Numbered from the stretch's first letter, positions 1 to 11,694 are shown. The stretch is 64,000 nucleotides of DNA from Hemerocallis citrina (GCA_017893485.1 CM030365.1:44758458-44822457), one strand, 5' to 3'. Numbers and translations are program-made. Notes: generated by a model from the sequence alone, not told the origin.

Positions 1-1408
1 ATAACAGGAAAGGATTCCCGAGCACGAACTCAAGTGAATGAATTACGAACCAATCACGAACACATGATCACAATCGCAATCACGAACACAAGCACGGAAC
101 TCGAAGATCAAGAGGATGATCAAGATGATGAAGATCAAGAGATCCAATGGCTAGATCTATGAGCGATGATGATCATGATCAGATCAGATCGGATGGATCA
201 GATCGAAGATATCAAGATCATATGAGATCAAGGTGATGGAGGGGCTGATCAGAGGAGATCTAACGGCTGGAGATCAAGGAAGCTCTGATGATGGAGATCG
301 ATCGACGATCGGATGGCCCACAATCAAGATGATCAAAACCAACTCAACAACAATGGCTGACTCTGGCTGATGGCGCTGATGTGGTCGTTTGTGGAGTCGC
401 AACTAGGCTCTGATGGCTGCATCGTTGAGGAGAGGATCGCGAGCAGGGAGGTGGACGGGTGCTGTCGTGGCTGCTGGAAGGCGCAACAGTGATAGGAGGT
501 CGCTGCATTTGGAGAAGCGAACAACACGGCATTGTTGTAAGAGTCGCGACGCTGCTGTCGTCAGTGGACGTGAGCAGGGAGTAGGCTGGCACAGGGTTGC
601 GGCTGTTGCTGTTGTGGTCGTCAGTGGACGTGAGCAGGGAGTAGGCTGGCACAGGGTTGCGGCTGTTGCTGTTGTGGTCGCTGCGTGGGCACGCCTGGGT
701 CTGGTGCTGGCTGTGCAGGCTGCGGTGGACGGCAGAGCAGGGGTCGAAGAAGAAGGATGGAGAGGGTCAGGGGGTTCGGAAGGCAACAACTAAGGTTTGT
801 AGTAGGGCAGTAGGGTAATGCAGTGGGTAGTTGAATAGGGATTAGGGTGTATACAGGGGGGTAGATAGGGTTAGATGTATAGGGTTTTGGGTTGAGTATA
901 GGCAAACGGGTAGGGTAGGGTTAATGGATATTGGGTGTGAAGGCTTTTAAATGGGTAATGGGTTTGGTTTTGGGCATAAAATCTAATAGGAAAATTAAAA
1001 TAACCAATAAAAAGTAGGTTTATATAACAAAAATATATTTTGTACTACAATATAGAAATAATTTGAAATAACTACTAATACGATTAACAATATAAATGGA
1101 TTTTTAAATAGACAATCAAAGTTATAATAATAACAACAATAATAACAAGAATCAAAATAAAAATAACCGTAATAATAATAATAATGAAGAATAGTAATAA
1201 CAACAATACTAATATGGTTTGTATTTCAATATAAAAATCATCGGAAAAAAATAGCTACGTTTAAAATTATTGATTATAAATTGACTTTAACAGAAGATTC
1301 AATAATACATTTTAACAAAAATAATTTGAAAGCGGAAAAACTAATTTACAAAAATTTGAAATACCGAAAATACACTGGAAATACGTATTTATGAAAACAT
1401 GGGTTACA
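1..1408 (-). repeat. 3' LTR of the LARD-like element, truncated by window edge
   Basis: This matches 4881-6217 over its whole length and ends in TTACA at 1408, next to the purine-rich tract of the internal region. It holds the GC-rich transcribed leader region (about 410-790) and the AT-rich U3 (about 960-1408). A 60-bp segment is duplicated in tandem at about 560-680, whereas the 5' LTR has only one copy (about 5410-5480). Open frames here (for example 413-793) are products of the GC-rich leader and are not credible genes. Confidence 0.8.
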
Positions 1409-1947
1409 AATCCTACCCACCTTACAACAAAATTTCGTTCTCGAAATTTGCTTAGGCGGTACATAGGACAAGGCAAAAACGAACTTGGGGGAGGGTAACA
1501 AAACAGAGAACTAATGGGGAAGGAACAATGCAGTGGCAATACCAGAAAAAGTAAGGAAGAAGTGGGGAACAATGATGTCAAATGGAATGTATGAAAGAGA
1601 ATAAACAATATCAAAAGAAAGGAAATAATACAAGATAACAAGCAAGATAGGGAGTAGGCAGAACTGGAATCAAAGAGAGAATGAACAGGGAAGAATTGAA
1701 TCAAATAATGAATTGGTGCATGATGGCAAAATGGAATGCAAGAAAGAAGTAACCGGTATAAAAAATGAAGAAGAAACAACACAAGAATTGTAAGATAACA
1801 AAACAAAGAGATGATGAAATAGATAGAGCTGGAATCAAAGAAAGGATGGACAAGGAAGAGTTATTACAGCCAATGAGTCAACGGATAAAGACGAGTACAA
1901 GGGATGGAAAGAAACAAACAATGCAGGGAAGGAGAAACAACAAGAGA

Positions 1948-2000
1948 ATCCTGGGACCTGTGGGTTATGGGCCCACACGCTTCCGCTGCGCCACTCTGAT
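1948..2000 (-). tRNA. captured 5' part of initiator tRNA-Met (nt 1 to ~55)
   Basis: The minus-strand sequence starts ATCAGAGTGGCGCAGC and contains the hallmark initiator anticodon arm GGGCCCATAACCC followed by ACAGGTCCCAGGAT. It agrees with plant tRNA-iMet from nucleotide 1 to about 55 with one missing G in the D-arm/anticodon region. It then stops inside the T-loop, so the 3' half of the T-arm, the acceptor 3' strand and CCA are absent. It is not a functional tRNA gene. The host element is itself primed by tRNA-iMet (site at 2392-2403), so capture during reverse transcription is the likely origin (inference). Confidence 0.85.
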
Positions 2001-2391
2001 CAGGAAGACTCTGCATTCACATCTTGGCACAAAAGACGACACTTCTTCTCCTGGTGATGATCAAGCCGCTGACATGTCGTAATAGATCAAGCGATGCCGA
2101 CTGACACTGGTAGAAAATAAAAAAAATGGATGGCACCAAAATCAGAAAGATATGGGTACGAAAAGAATGAATTCATACCCAAGAAGAAATCAATCAAAGA
2201 GGGCGACTAAAAAAAGACAGGAGAACAAGGAATCAAGGAATTGAATAAGAAGGGATCAGAAGAACGGAATAAGACTAGAATCTAGATCAATGTTGATTAT
2301 AATTCATTCATGTATGCATGGTCTGTGTACTGTTGTGCCGATCCCAGATCAAGCCAAGTTTGTCTAATATATCTGCATTAGCCAAACCGGG

Positions 2392-2403
2392 GCTCTAATA
2401 CCA
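2392..2403 (-). other. primer binding site (tRNA-iMet type)
   Basis: The minus-strand sequence TGGTATTAGAGC differs by one base from the plant tRNA-iMet primer site TGGTATCAGAGC. It lies 10 bases inside the 5' LTR end (TGACA at 2414-2418, read on minus). Confidence 0.8.
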
Positions 2404-2413
2404 CTAAAAACCT

Positions 2414-5400
2414 TGTCACGCTCTGCTTCTCAAAAAGAGAATACGGAATATGGATACGTGACTAAGCCCAGCGAATGATTTTCATCATCCATAAGCTGTC
2501 AGGATCTTTACAATATTTCACAAGAATAATCAGAGTAGGAAGCAAGAGAAGTCAACCATGCATGCATATACGAATCAATATACTAACATGAATTTACATG
2601 AAACCAAATATAATAATATCAAATAAACCAGATCTGAACAAATCAATAATCCTAGATCACATTGCCCAATACAAAAAAATTAATCCAAGTAACCAAGTAC
2701 AACTAATCAAGATAAGCAACAAGAAATAAAAATAATAGTAACAAGAATTCCAGCAAATAGAATCTCAGATCACCTACTCCATCTGGCAGTTGATCTCCAA
2801 AATCTGCAATTTAATAAATTGTAGGGAAAGGAAAAGAAAAGAAAACGCCCGTCAATGCAAGTGATGGGCCGCTTGTAGTGCAGGCAACAAGTACATGAAA
2901 AAGAATAAGCAAGAATAGAGTAACAGCAGAAGCAAGCATAGCATGGAATAGTCATGATAATAAAATAGAACAACTAGCATGCCAAGATGAACGAGTACAA
3001 GTAGCATGTATCAAGTGTCAAGCGAACAAGCTTCATGCAAACGAGTAACAAGTAACAAGTGTCAAGTAATAAGTAGCAAGTATCAAGTGATCATGTTCAA
3101 GTCTTGTGTTTGTTACTATCTAGGTAGACTTCATGTGTCCCAAACTTTTATCACATAGTTGCTATATTCAAACAATTTTGTTTAGATTTCAAACAATTTT
3201 GTACTCAGGGACAAGTATCAAGTAATCAAGTATCAAGTATCAAGCCTCAAGTATCAAGTTTTAAGCCTCAAGTATGAAGTATCAAGCCTCAAGTGTGAAG
3301 TATCAAGCCTCAAGTATAAAGTAATCACGTAAGATCTATAGGTCCCCTTTCGAGTACACGTTTCTGTATTTTCCACAATTAGATCTTTCCTTTCAAATCC
3401 TGGCTTGGTTATTTATTATTATTATTATTAACGGGCATGTATGTGTCACAAATAGGGCAAGAATAACATGGTATAAACAAGTAACAAGATCAGGTTGAAA
3501 GATAAACATGTACAGGTGAAAGACAACACATAAAAGATTAGGTCAACAAAAATTCTAATTCTGGACAGCAAGACAGTACTGCACCAAATCTGGGATTCCC
3601 GTTGCCGCGGACATGCAAATCTAGATTCGTCAGAAAATCTGGAAAATAGACTCACGGCTGAATCCAACAAGTATAAATAAGTCAAATGGTATTTCACAAA
3701 AATAGGGCTCAAAACAGATTTGTATATTCAGCAAGAAATCAGAAGTTTGTATTCAAGAACAGGAAAATAGCATAAAAATTTACTTATTAAATTCAAAAAA
3801 AATCTGGGGTATTCCCTAGTATTTTTAGTATAAGAAAATAAAGTTTCATGATTTTTCAACATAGATAGTATAGTCACTTAATATCAGAAAACAACAAGAT
3901 ACAGCAAATTTGTAAATCTGGAATCATAAACACAGCAGTACTAAAACACCAATATCTTACAAAATATAAATCGATATTCAGATCCGTCAAAAGTTTGATA
4001 AAATAGATACAGTAGGCTACAATTCATATTCACAAAGTTTTTATATAAAGCAAATAGTATCAGGTCCTAATTATGTATCTTTACTAAACAACACGAAAAT
4101 TCTACAAGTATAGTAGTTGTTTGCAAATATAGAACAGTTTGAAAAAATTCATCAATTAAATCCACAAAAATTAGAGGATAATCCCAATCAAGTCTAGTTG
4201 TAATCAGCAAAATATTGGATGAAAATATTATCTTTAGCATCGGTAGAAAAATAGATTACTATACAGAATTCATATAAAACTCGATCTGGAATTTTAAACA
4301 CAATTGTAGTAAGATAGTCATAACTCGAAACTCATAAATCGAAACTGAGATCTGTCAGAAAACCTGGAAAGTAGACAGAATTCTCTATAATTCATATTCA
4401 CAAATAATTTTCATATACTGACCTTAATAGGGTCTAAAATACTGATAAGAAATGGGTAACCGGCAAAACAGAAAATATCCTTCATGCACAAAATTAACTA
4501 ATTCCTTTGAAACTCATCCAAAACATAACCAAACACGAAATTTGGTATACTAGATGTCCAAGCAACATGGTATAGGGTATTTAGCAAGTATATAACAAGT
4601 ATACTACAACTAACACAACCAAGCACATGATATCATACGAACAACATGCATGTATACAATAAGAAGTGATCATCCCTAAGTTATTTCATGGCATGTGTGT
4701 AATGAGGCAACTACGGGCAGGTCAACACAATAGAGACAAGATATAACAAGGGTTTCACACAAGAATTGTTTCTAGAACAGAACTACACTATAGGCGGTAC
4801 TTAGTACTTGTATTACACAAAGAAAAGGATATAAGTTACTTGCCTGAGAGACGACGATGAAACGAAGCAAAGAGCAAGAATAACGGGAAAGTATTCCCGG
4901 GCACAAACTCAAGCCAACCAATCACGAACCAATCACGAACACAAAGCACGGATCTCGATGATTAAGAGGATGATCAAGATGATGAAGATCAAGAGATTCA
5001 ATGGCTAGATCCACGAGCGATGATGATCATGATCAGATCAGATCGGATGGATCAGATCGAAGATATGAAGATCAGATGAGATCAAGGTGATGGGGGGGCT
5101 GATCAGGGGAAATCTAACCGCTGGAGATCAAGGAAGCTCTGATGATGGAGATCGATCGACGATCGGACGGCCCATAATCAAGATGATCAAAACCAACTCA
5201 ACAACAATGGCTGGCTCTGGCTGATGGCACTGCTGCGTTGTCTGTGGAGTCGTGAAAGGGGTCGTGACGGGGCTGCGGTGGCTGCGTCGTCAAGGAGAGG
5301 ATCGCAAACAGGGAGGTGGACCGGTGCTCTTGTGGCTGCTGGAAGGCTCAATAGTGATGGGAGGTCGCTACAGTCGAAGGAGCGCATAACACGGTGGCAT

Positions 5401-6217
5401 TGTAAGCGTCGCGACGCTGCTGTCATCAGTGTTGGTAAGCAGGGAAGAGGTCGGCACAGGAATTCGGCTGTTGCTGCTGTGGTCGCTGCGGAAGCACGCC
5501 GGGGTCTGGTGCTGGTTATGGAGGCTGCTGTGCAGGGTAGAGCAGGGGGCAAAGAAGAGGGATGGAAAGGGTCGGGGGTTTGGAAGGAGGTGACTAGGGT
5601 TTGCAGTAGGCGGGTAGGGTAATGCAGGGGGTTGTTATATTGGGATTAGGGTGAATATAGGGGGGTAGATAGGGTTAGATGTATAAGGTTTCGGGATGAG
5701 TATAGGAAAACGGGTAAGGTAGGGTTAATGGATATTGGGTTTGGGTGTGAAGGGGTTTCAATGGGTAATGGGTATGGTTTTGGGCTTAAAATCCAATAGG
5801 GAAATTAAAATAACCAATAAAAAGTAGGTTTATATAACAAAAATATATTTTGTACTACAATATGGAAATAATTTGAAATAACTACTAATACAATTAACAA
5901 TATAAATGGATTTTTAAATAGACAATCAGTTATAATAATAATAACAATAATCACAAGAATCAAAATAAAAATAATCATAATAATAATAATACTGAAGAAT
6001 AGTAATAACAACAATACTAATAGGGTTTATATTTCAATATAAAAATCATCGGAAAAAAAATAGCTACGATTAAAATTATTGATTATAAATAGAATTTAAC
6101 AGAAGATTCAATAATACATTTTAACAAAAATAATTTAAAAGCAGAAAAACTAATTTACAAAAATTTGAAATATCGAAAATACACAGAAAATACATATTTA
6201 CGAAAATAGGGATTACA
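2414..6217 (-). repeat. 5' LTR of the LARD-like element (3.8 kb)
   Basis: On the minus strand it begins TGTAATCCC at 6217 and ends GCGTGACA at 2414. The U3 (about 5640-6217) is AT-rich, and a GC-rich leader follows at about 5190-5600. The motif ATAACGGGAAAG...CCCGGGCAC near 4880 recurs in the H LTR near 58420 and, on the plus strand, near 45600 and 47930. The segment 3545-3660 is closely similar to 57080-57200 in the H LTR. A homologous LTR occurs at 1-1408, 44719-47057, 47058-54796 and 56017-59198. Confidence 0.85.
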
Positions 6218-8377
6218 GATGCCATGCTAGGATTTGAAATTGTGAAAATGTTAGAAACAAGGAAGAAAAATTTTGCTTTGTACTTGTTTGAAGAAACTAG
6301 TAAGAAAAGAAACTCTAGTTTAACTACATGAAAAGTTAGTAAAATAAATTGAAATGTGTTTATTAAGATTTGTTATGATGATTGGTTAATATATTTGCAT
6401 GCTAGATTGATGAAACATGATTATATGAAATTTTGCTATGAATGAGTTGTAGAATGCAATATGTGAAAATTTGCTCTTATGAATGAATTGTATAATGCAA
6501 AATAACGTTTATGGATTGGGGATAAATTGATTAGTTGCAATAAGTGTGTTTTAATTGCATTTTATGAGTGATATTATATTCACTAGATTATCAGCTTTTT
6601 GACTCTTTGAAACATAAAAAAAATGATTAGTTTGTAAACATAAGACTAGGTTGAGAGCCTTGATTATGTTACAAGAGAAATTGTATGAACACATTGTGAA
6701 TAAAAGGGGAATATGTTGAGATTCATTGAAAAATGAATTTTTCTATGTCGAAAATGTATTCGTGATCCACTTTAACTGCAACCTGTTATAATTTATAGTC
6801 GACCGAACTAAAGTCGACAGTCGACTGTCAGTTATGGAATTTCCAATTTTTGTTTGCAATAGCAGTCGACCGTTTCGTCTTTGAATTGAAGTCGACAGTC
6901 GGCTATCGGTTCTTGAGTTTTGAATTTTCGCAGGACAGTAGACTGGCCATTTTCAACAGTTGACTATCACTGTCCTGACTGTCGGTTCTTGAGTTTTGAA
7001 TTTTCGCAGGACAGACGACTGTCCATTTTTAACAGTCGGCTGTCATTGTCTTGGATGTCGGTTCTTGAGTTTTGAATTTTTGCAGGACAGTCGACTGGAC
7101 ATTTTCAACAGTCGACTGTCACTGTCCGAGCTATTGGTTCTTGAGTTTTGAATTTTCGCAGGACAGTCAACTGGCAATTTTCAACAGTCGACTGTCACTG
7201 TCCTGGATGATGGTTTTGTTTTATTTCGGATTTGATTTTTGACATTTAATAATTGAGTAAGATTAAATATGAGATTGTTGTTTAAATTATGCCAATTGTG
7301 CATGGAAAATGAAGTAAAAGAAACATGTTGAAATATGGAATTTGTGAACATGAAGTCTCATTTTGATGAACATGAAACGAGTTCGACACTGGAGTTTAGC
7401 TAAGTCCTTACATTGGCATAAATGAAAATTTTGAAAGAGAAATGTGATGATAAAAGACCATGTTTGGGTCGTGATTAACAGTTGATGTTTAAGACCGATG
7501 TAGAGGTAACGCTAATTCTAGAGTACTAATTTTATTCATGATTCAATTATCTGAGGATTAGACACATAGTGGAGATGAAAGTAAGATAAAAACACAAGTA
7601 TGAGGGCCTCGGATCTACGGTGTGAGAGTATTGATAGGTTGCCTGCTTGATGCATCATATCATGGCATGGATACATCTCCAGAATTATCGGGACCGTGGT
7701 GATGCTTTTGGGGTGTCCGGTGACTACGTAGTGCCATCGTTCCATGACGGAGGCGAACTGTCCATAGGCTTTGTATGATGCATCATGTCATGACGTGGGA
7801 TTCCCCTCCAGGCTGTCTGGACATAAGCTCGTAATTCATAGAACATCTAGGATACTTACCGTAGTTACCGTAGTAGTTTAATTCATGGCGAGGGAATCAA
7901 CCCTAAAAGATAAAGAATGATTAAAGGCTTGCCCTCGAACCTATATAGTATGGGATGCATAGAATCCGAACAAGTGCGCATTAGTGTCATTAAACATAAA
8001 TAGATGCATTAAGGACTAAGTGCACATTCACACACAACATCAATAAGATAGTCCCCTTAGATTTGTTTGTGATAAGTGTGTGCTTTCTAAGTAAGAGAAA
8101 TTGATGTATTATATCCTAGCGTCAGTTGTATGCAACTGACATGCCCACAGTTTCTATGGAGGATAAAGTGATTGAAAAGACTAAAGAATGATTGCTGCTT
8201 AAAGAAATGTTCAAGTTGTTATTTAATTCGTGTATCATATTGTAATTTATAATTCCGCTGCGTTAATGTAATAATTGTTCTATAAAAGTTTTTAATTCCT
8301 TGTAAAATTGTATGAGTGAAGTGTAAAGATCCTGTGTAACTTCGAATTCAGACTTATATGGAATTCGGGGTGTTACA
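6218..8377 (+). repeat. 5' LTR of A1, distal portion
   Basis: It starts at CCATGCTAGG, which corresponds to the middle of G1's LTR (17884), and ends GGGGTGTTACA at 8377 directly before the primer site. The blocks around 7680-7960 (TGCCATCGTTCCATGACGGA, GATACTTACCGTAGTTACC, GGGATGCATAGAATCCGAAC) recur in the G1 and G2 LTRs at equivalent places. It lacks the tRNA-like modules seen in the G1 and G2 LTRs and instead carries a minisatellite at 6790-7210. Confidence 0.8.
6790..7210 (+). repeat. minisatellite rich in palindromic CAGTCGACTG
   Basis: Several imperfect units of about 70-80 bp contain TTCTTGAGTTTTGAATTTT, CGCAGGACAG and pairs of the palindrome ACAGTCGACTGT. It lies within the A1 LTR leader region and is absent at the equivalent place in the G1 and G2 LTRs, so it expanded in the A1 lineage or copy. 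Confidence 0.75.
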
Positions 8378-8380
8378 GAG

Positions 8381-8393
8381 TGTTATCAGATCC
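8381..8393 (+). other. degenerate primer binding site of A1
   Basis: TGTTATCAGATCC lies 3 bases after the LTR end. The intact copies in G1 and G2 read TGGTATCAGAGCC, complementary to the 3' end of tRNA-iMet. Two substitutions would weaken priming. Confidence 0.8.
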
Positions 8394-8535
8394 ATGCTTC
8401 CAAGTAGTACAAATTTATAAGGAACGACACCCTAGAGTGGACATTAGAGTGTGAGTTGGGTATAGAGAATTAAATGTAAGCTACTTACGTTTGTGTTGCT
8501 CTATGATTGATGCTTCTTCTTCTCCCTTCCTCAAG

Positions 8536-8943
8536 ATGGAGGACCACCACGACCCTACAGCGGAAGATTATTCGCACATAATCGAAGAGGAGTACTACCC
8601 CGGACAAGGAGATTCCGACGAAGAAGATCCCGAGGAATATGAAGGAGAATGGCCCGAGTCCCGAGAGATCACTCCACCTCCGGACTCATCAGACAATTCA
8701 TTCGACGAGGAAGAGCCAGTTCCCAGAGGTCTCATCGAGTCTCTTCAGAGGCATGAGGAAACTTAGAGGAAGAGAGCAGATCTATTGTAGGCCCAGTGTG
8801 CAAAGTGCGAGGAGAATATTATAACCCTCAGTCATCATTTTTGGTAACTCGAGAAGAGAAAGAAGATGTATGATGCACTGAAGGAAGAAGTGGCAGAACT
8901 ACGGGAAGAGCTTAGGGAAGCCAAGAGGAACCGTAGGGATTAG
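8536..8943 (+). pseudogene. ORF0 remnant of A1 (acidic coiled-coil protein upstream of gag)
   Basis: This is homologous to the intact G1 ORF at 31168-31575. The N-terminal half is strongly acidic (HIIEEEYYPGQGDSDEEDPE, then a SREITPPPDSSD block). The C-terminal half had a charged helical region ending EAKRNRRD before a stop at 8941. In this copy an early stop at 8764 cuts the frame at the start of the helical part. The family function is unknown. It sits between the primer site and gag, separated from gag by an AT-rich ~145-bp spacer in all three chromoviruses here. Confidence 0.65.
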
Positions 8944-9088
8944 AATGTTGTATCTTCTCAATGCTTTTCCCTTGATGTCAGATGATGTTTTAAATTTGAA
9001 TGTACAAAGTTTGAATTCAATGAAATGAAAGAATTGATTTAAATTCATGTTTTCTACTTTGAATTTAATGGATCTTTTGAATTAGAGT

Positions 9089-10024
9089 ATGGCTGGAAGA
9101 AGATGAGTCTATCAGACCCTAAATGTCGTAGCCAAGAACGAAAACCATAGGGTGATGCCTGCAAATCCAATTCCTGAGGCGATCAATCTAGTGGAGTCAT
9201 TCAAGAGGATGAAGCCACCAGTGTTTAAAGGGAAGTTAGACCTAGTTGCAGCTGACAATTGGATTCGGCAAGTTGAGACTATATTTGAAGTCTTGGAAAG
9301 TCCAGAAGGTAGCCAGGTGAAACTGGCTACACTGCAGCTTGAGAAGGATGTAGCTGTATAGTTGTAGTCGATGAAGTGGACTATGGGAAATGGTGTGATC
9401 AGCTGGGAGGAATTCTTGGAGGAGTTCCACGGTCACTACTTTCCATCTGATGTCCAGGAGAAGAAAGCGATGAAGTTCCTAGCACTACAACATGTCTGTC
9501 AGGGAGTATGAGACAAGGTTTACTCAACTTTCGAGGTATGCACCCGAACTTGTGATGGACAAAGTGAAGAAAGCTCGGATGTTCGAGCACGGATTGAGAC
9601 TGAGTCTGAGATCAAGGATGATACCCCTCGGTATCAGCTGGTTTGACAAGTTAGTCAAGCGAGCTGCAGCTATAGAGGAGGATATGGAGCAGTTTCATGC
9701 CGCCCAGAACAAGAAGAACAATTGGCATGTTGGGAAGAGGCCCACAGTTTCTGGGAATGTCATGGGACAGCCACCAGCTCAAAGGTTCAAACCTACTGGA
9801 GCGAATGCTGTCAATGTGGCTGGAAGACCCGAAAATGGTTGGGTGAGACCTCCTGTGGTGACTTGTTTTAGTTGTGGAGAGACAGGTCATTACAGATCTC
9901 ATTGCCTTAAGCTGCGAGATGTCGCCCGGAGTGGATCACCGCAGCAGGTTAGGAAGAAGCCGTACCAGCAGGGGCGAGTATTTGCCTTGACTGAGGCCGA
10001 TGCTGGTGATGTGGATCACGTCAT
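9089..10024 (+). pseudogene. gag of A1 (capsid and zinc-knuckle nucleocapsid), broken
   Basis: Gag would form the virus-like particle and bind element RNA. The start MAGR is conserved with G1. The capsid region is seen as ESFKRMKPPVFKGK and WIRQVETIFEVLE, then SVREYETRFTQLSRYAPELV. A CCHC zinc knuckle CFSCGETGHYRSHC (about 9866-9907) is intact. There are frameshifts near 9100 and 9490 and a stop at 9359. The frame is cut at 10024 by the CACTA insertion, just before the candidate gag/PR intron; the last residues VDHVIT join to ITG on the other side of the insertion. Confidence 0.85.
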
Positions 10025-10047
10025 CACTACAAGGAATTTGACATATA
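10025..10047 (+). repeat. CACTA left terminal inverted repeat
   Basis: It starts CACTACAAGGAATTTG and continues ACATATAG. Its first 16 bases match the right end exactly in inverse orientation, with one mismatch before CATATA. Confidence 0.93.
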
Positions 10048-10674
10048 GTGACAGCAAAAATCCGTGGGTAAAAGGCGAAAAACCGTGGTATAGCCCGTAA
10101 AACATATACTAACGGACATATTTTTTCGTCGTTTTTAATTAGCTATACCCACGGCAAAATGCCGTCACTATAGCCTATAGCGATGGTTTTTTCACCCGTT
10201 GGACAAAATCTCGGTGTTATACCCACGGTTTCGTATCTGTTGGTATAGGTTTTAAGGACACCACTTGCTTTCCTATACCCACAGTTGAAACTCCATTGCT
10301 ATAAGTTTTAGTGATGGTTTGGTAACAACTCACCAACTACGGCGTTGTTGTTGTTTTTTTTTCCCCCTCTTAATTGGATAATTGTTGTTTATTTTATCAA
10401 ATCAAAATACATATAATTCAATTCACAATCGTATCGTTTTTAGAAATTTGATCATTTTAATAATCTTCCACAAATCTATGATTCAAGCATAATAAACAAT
10501 AAAAAAAACATAGAATAAAATTTTTATTCCAATAATCAAACTTAATAAATAAACTATTCATTCAAAATCATCCACAAATTTACATTCATAATATGTAGAC
10601 AAAGTTACATTCATAATCGATTTTGCCTCATCTATAGACAAAGTTACATGCATAATCTGTAAACAAAGTTATAT

Positions 10675-10736
10675 TCATACACCAACCACCGAATCCACCA
10701 CTGATCCGTTCCCATCTGGAGAAACTTCTATATCCC
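10675..10736 (-). pseudogene. exon-like piece with terminal stop, unidentified captured gene
   Basis: On the minus strand a pyrimidine/AG acceptor (TTTCATTTGTAG) is followed by an open stretch reading GDIEVSPDGNGSVVDSVVGV and then TGA at 10675-10677. It looks like a last coding exon in the same orientation as the other captured pieces. I do not recognise the gene. It may continue the DDI1-like piece upstream or belong to a fifth gene. Confidence 0.35.
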
Positions 10737-10866
10737 CTACAAATGAAAGAGAGTTTAAGCATGAGGTATATCAGAAACAGAAAAAGAAATGCCGAAACTT
10801 CTATATCCCCTACAAATGAAAGAGGGTTTAAGCATGAGGTATATCAAAAACAGAAGAAGAAATGCC
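10721..10866. repeat. tandem duplication, 73-bp unit, two copies
   Basis: GAAACTTCTATATCCCCTAC and the following sequence occur at 10721 and again at 10794 with only a few differences. The duplication repeats the intron/acceptor side of the unidentified exon at 10675-10736. Confidence 0.85.
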
Positions 10867-11585
10867 GACGATGAAGTTTATTAATGGTTTGTGAGCTTAA
10901 ACTGGTATGAGAAAAAGCTTGACATGCAATCCATGGAAAAAGAAAATCATCCATGCAAATTTAGTGATGGGTTTATATTTCAGAGGGTTTATATTTCAGA
11001 GGGTTTTGAGCTTCAAAGAGGAAAAGAAATATAGGAACCTACAACTTATAGTTATGGTTTTAATAAAATAAGTGAAGTTCATCTTGAAGTTAATCACTCA
11101 GAAATAGAGTTTGAATTGACACAGGTTTAAATTATTTTAACAGGCCCAAAGGTTAAGTTAGCATGATCACTTTTCCATCCAGCTATCACATTACTTCCTC
11201 GAATGAATGGTGTTACCATCTCAAATGTGTTTCTCTCTAAACTAACTTCACCAGGTTGATTTCACACATAAATAAGAAAGCTTGACGCAGAGAAAATATC
11301 TTCGTGAGGGAATGCTCAGCCTTAGCCATACTAAATATATGCTTTCTTGAATAAAATTCAAATTATTTATTTACATAGTTGATCAACAACAAAATACTTA
11401 GAATTTCCTAACATCCACCAAGGGCTTTTAAAAATGGTTTTCTTATACAAAGAAAAGTGATTATACTATTAAGTGTAAATATGTTGTGTGATTATACAAA
11501 GAAAAGTGATTATTTTTCATGGCGTATGCTGTCATGCCAAACAATGATTTCTAGGAAAATAAGTGCCCCACCCAAAAAAAACTAC

Positions 11586-11694
11586 CTGAAGAAGTTGAGC
11601 CATCATCTGGGAATCTTGTCGAATGTGCTGTTGGAAGGCCCCAGGGTTACTTGCTGACCCATCAGGATTGATTCTTAGATTGTTAGCAGGTGGC
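11586..11694 (-). pseudogene. captured exon of a DDI1-like ubiquitin receptor
   Basis: On the minus strand the acceptor CATTTCAG precedes the exon and the donor CTTCAG|GTAGT follows it. The translation contains NPDGSASNPGAFQQHIR and DSQMMAQLLQ, which resembles the linker/helical segment between the ubiquitin-like and retroviral-protease-like domains of plant DDI1 proteins (DNA damage-inducible 1, a proteasome shuttle factor). Only this ~36-residue exon is recognisable; there is no protease or UBA domain nearby. It lies inside the CACTA element, downstream in the minus direction of the LSM12-like piece. The identification rests on remembered family sequence and is moderately sure. Confidence 0.55.

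Larger units (their letters stand above)
1409..2413 (-). other. non-coding internal region of the LARD-like element
   Basis: About 1 kb lies between the primer site and the polypurine tract. There are no gag, protease, RT or integrase motifs in any frame. On the minus strand it is pyrimidine-rich with short T runs. The first 40 bases next to the 3' LTR resemble the post-pol tail of plant Ty3 elements (TTTCGAGAACGAAATTT then GGTGGGTAGGA). The only other recognisable content is the tRNA-derived segment at 1948-2000. Confidence 0.65.
1..6217 (-). mobile_element. LARD-like non-autonomous Ty3-type LTR retrotransposon (left end outside window)
   Basis: Two related long repeats in the same orientation flank a short middle. 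Read on the minus strand, the 5' LTR runs from 6217 to 2414, then comes a tRNA-iMet primer site, a ~1-kb middle without gag or pol, a purine-rich tract (GGTGGGTAGGA) and the 3' LTR from 1408 to beyond base 1. LTRs start TGTAA and end TGACA. The tract before the 3' LTR resembles the one that follows pol in element H (59199-59245), and the LTRs align with H's LTR, so this is very likely a deletion derivative relying on H-type proteins. The two LTRs differ visibly by many substitutions and indels, so it is not recent. Its right edge interrupts the LTR of element A1, showing insertion into A1; the matching left flank is outside the window. Confidence 0.8.

Noticed and set aside
1312..1806. 164-codon hydrophobic minus-strand ORF
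   Set aside because: A T-rich stretch spanning the internal/LTR border; low complexity and no family.
1765..2082. 105-codon plus-strand ORF in the LARD interior
   Set aside because: Antisense to the tRNA-iMet fragment; no similarity to known proteins; the opposite orientation to the element.
5805..6014. Isoleucine/leucine-rich ORF
   Set aside because: Translation of an AT-rich ATAATAATA tract in U3.
8400..8560. Upstream ATG at 8491 as the ORF0 start in A1
   Set aside because: The in-frame ATG at 8536 aligns with the MADHF start of G1 and G2; the earlier ATG is not conserved.
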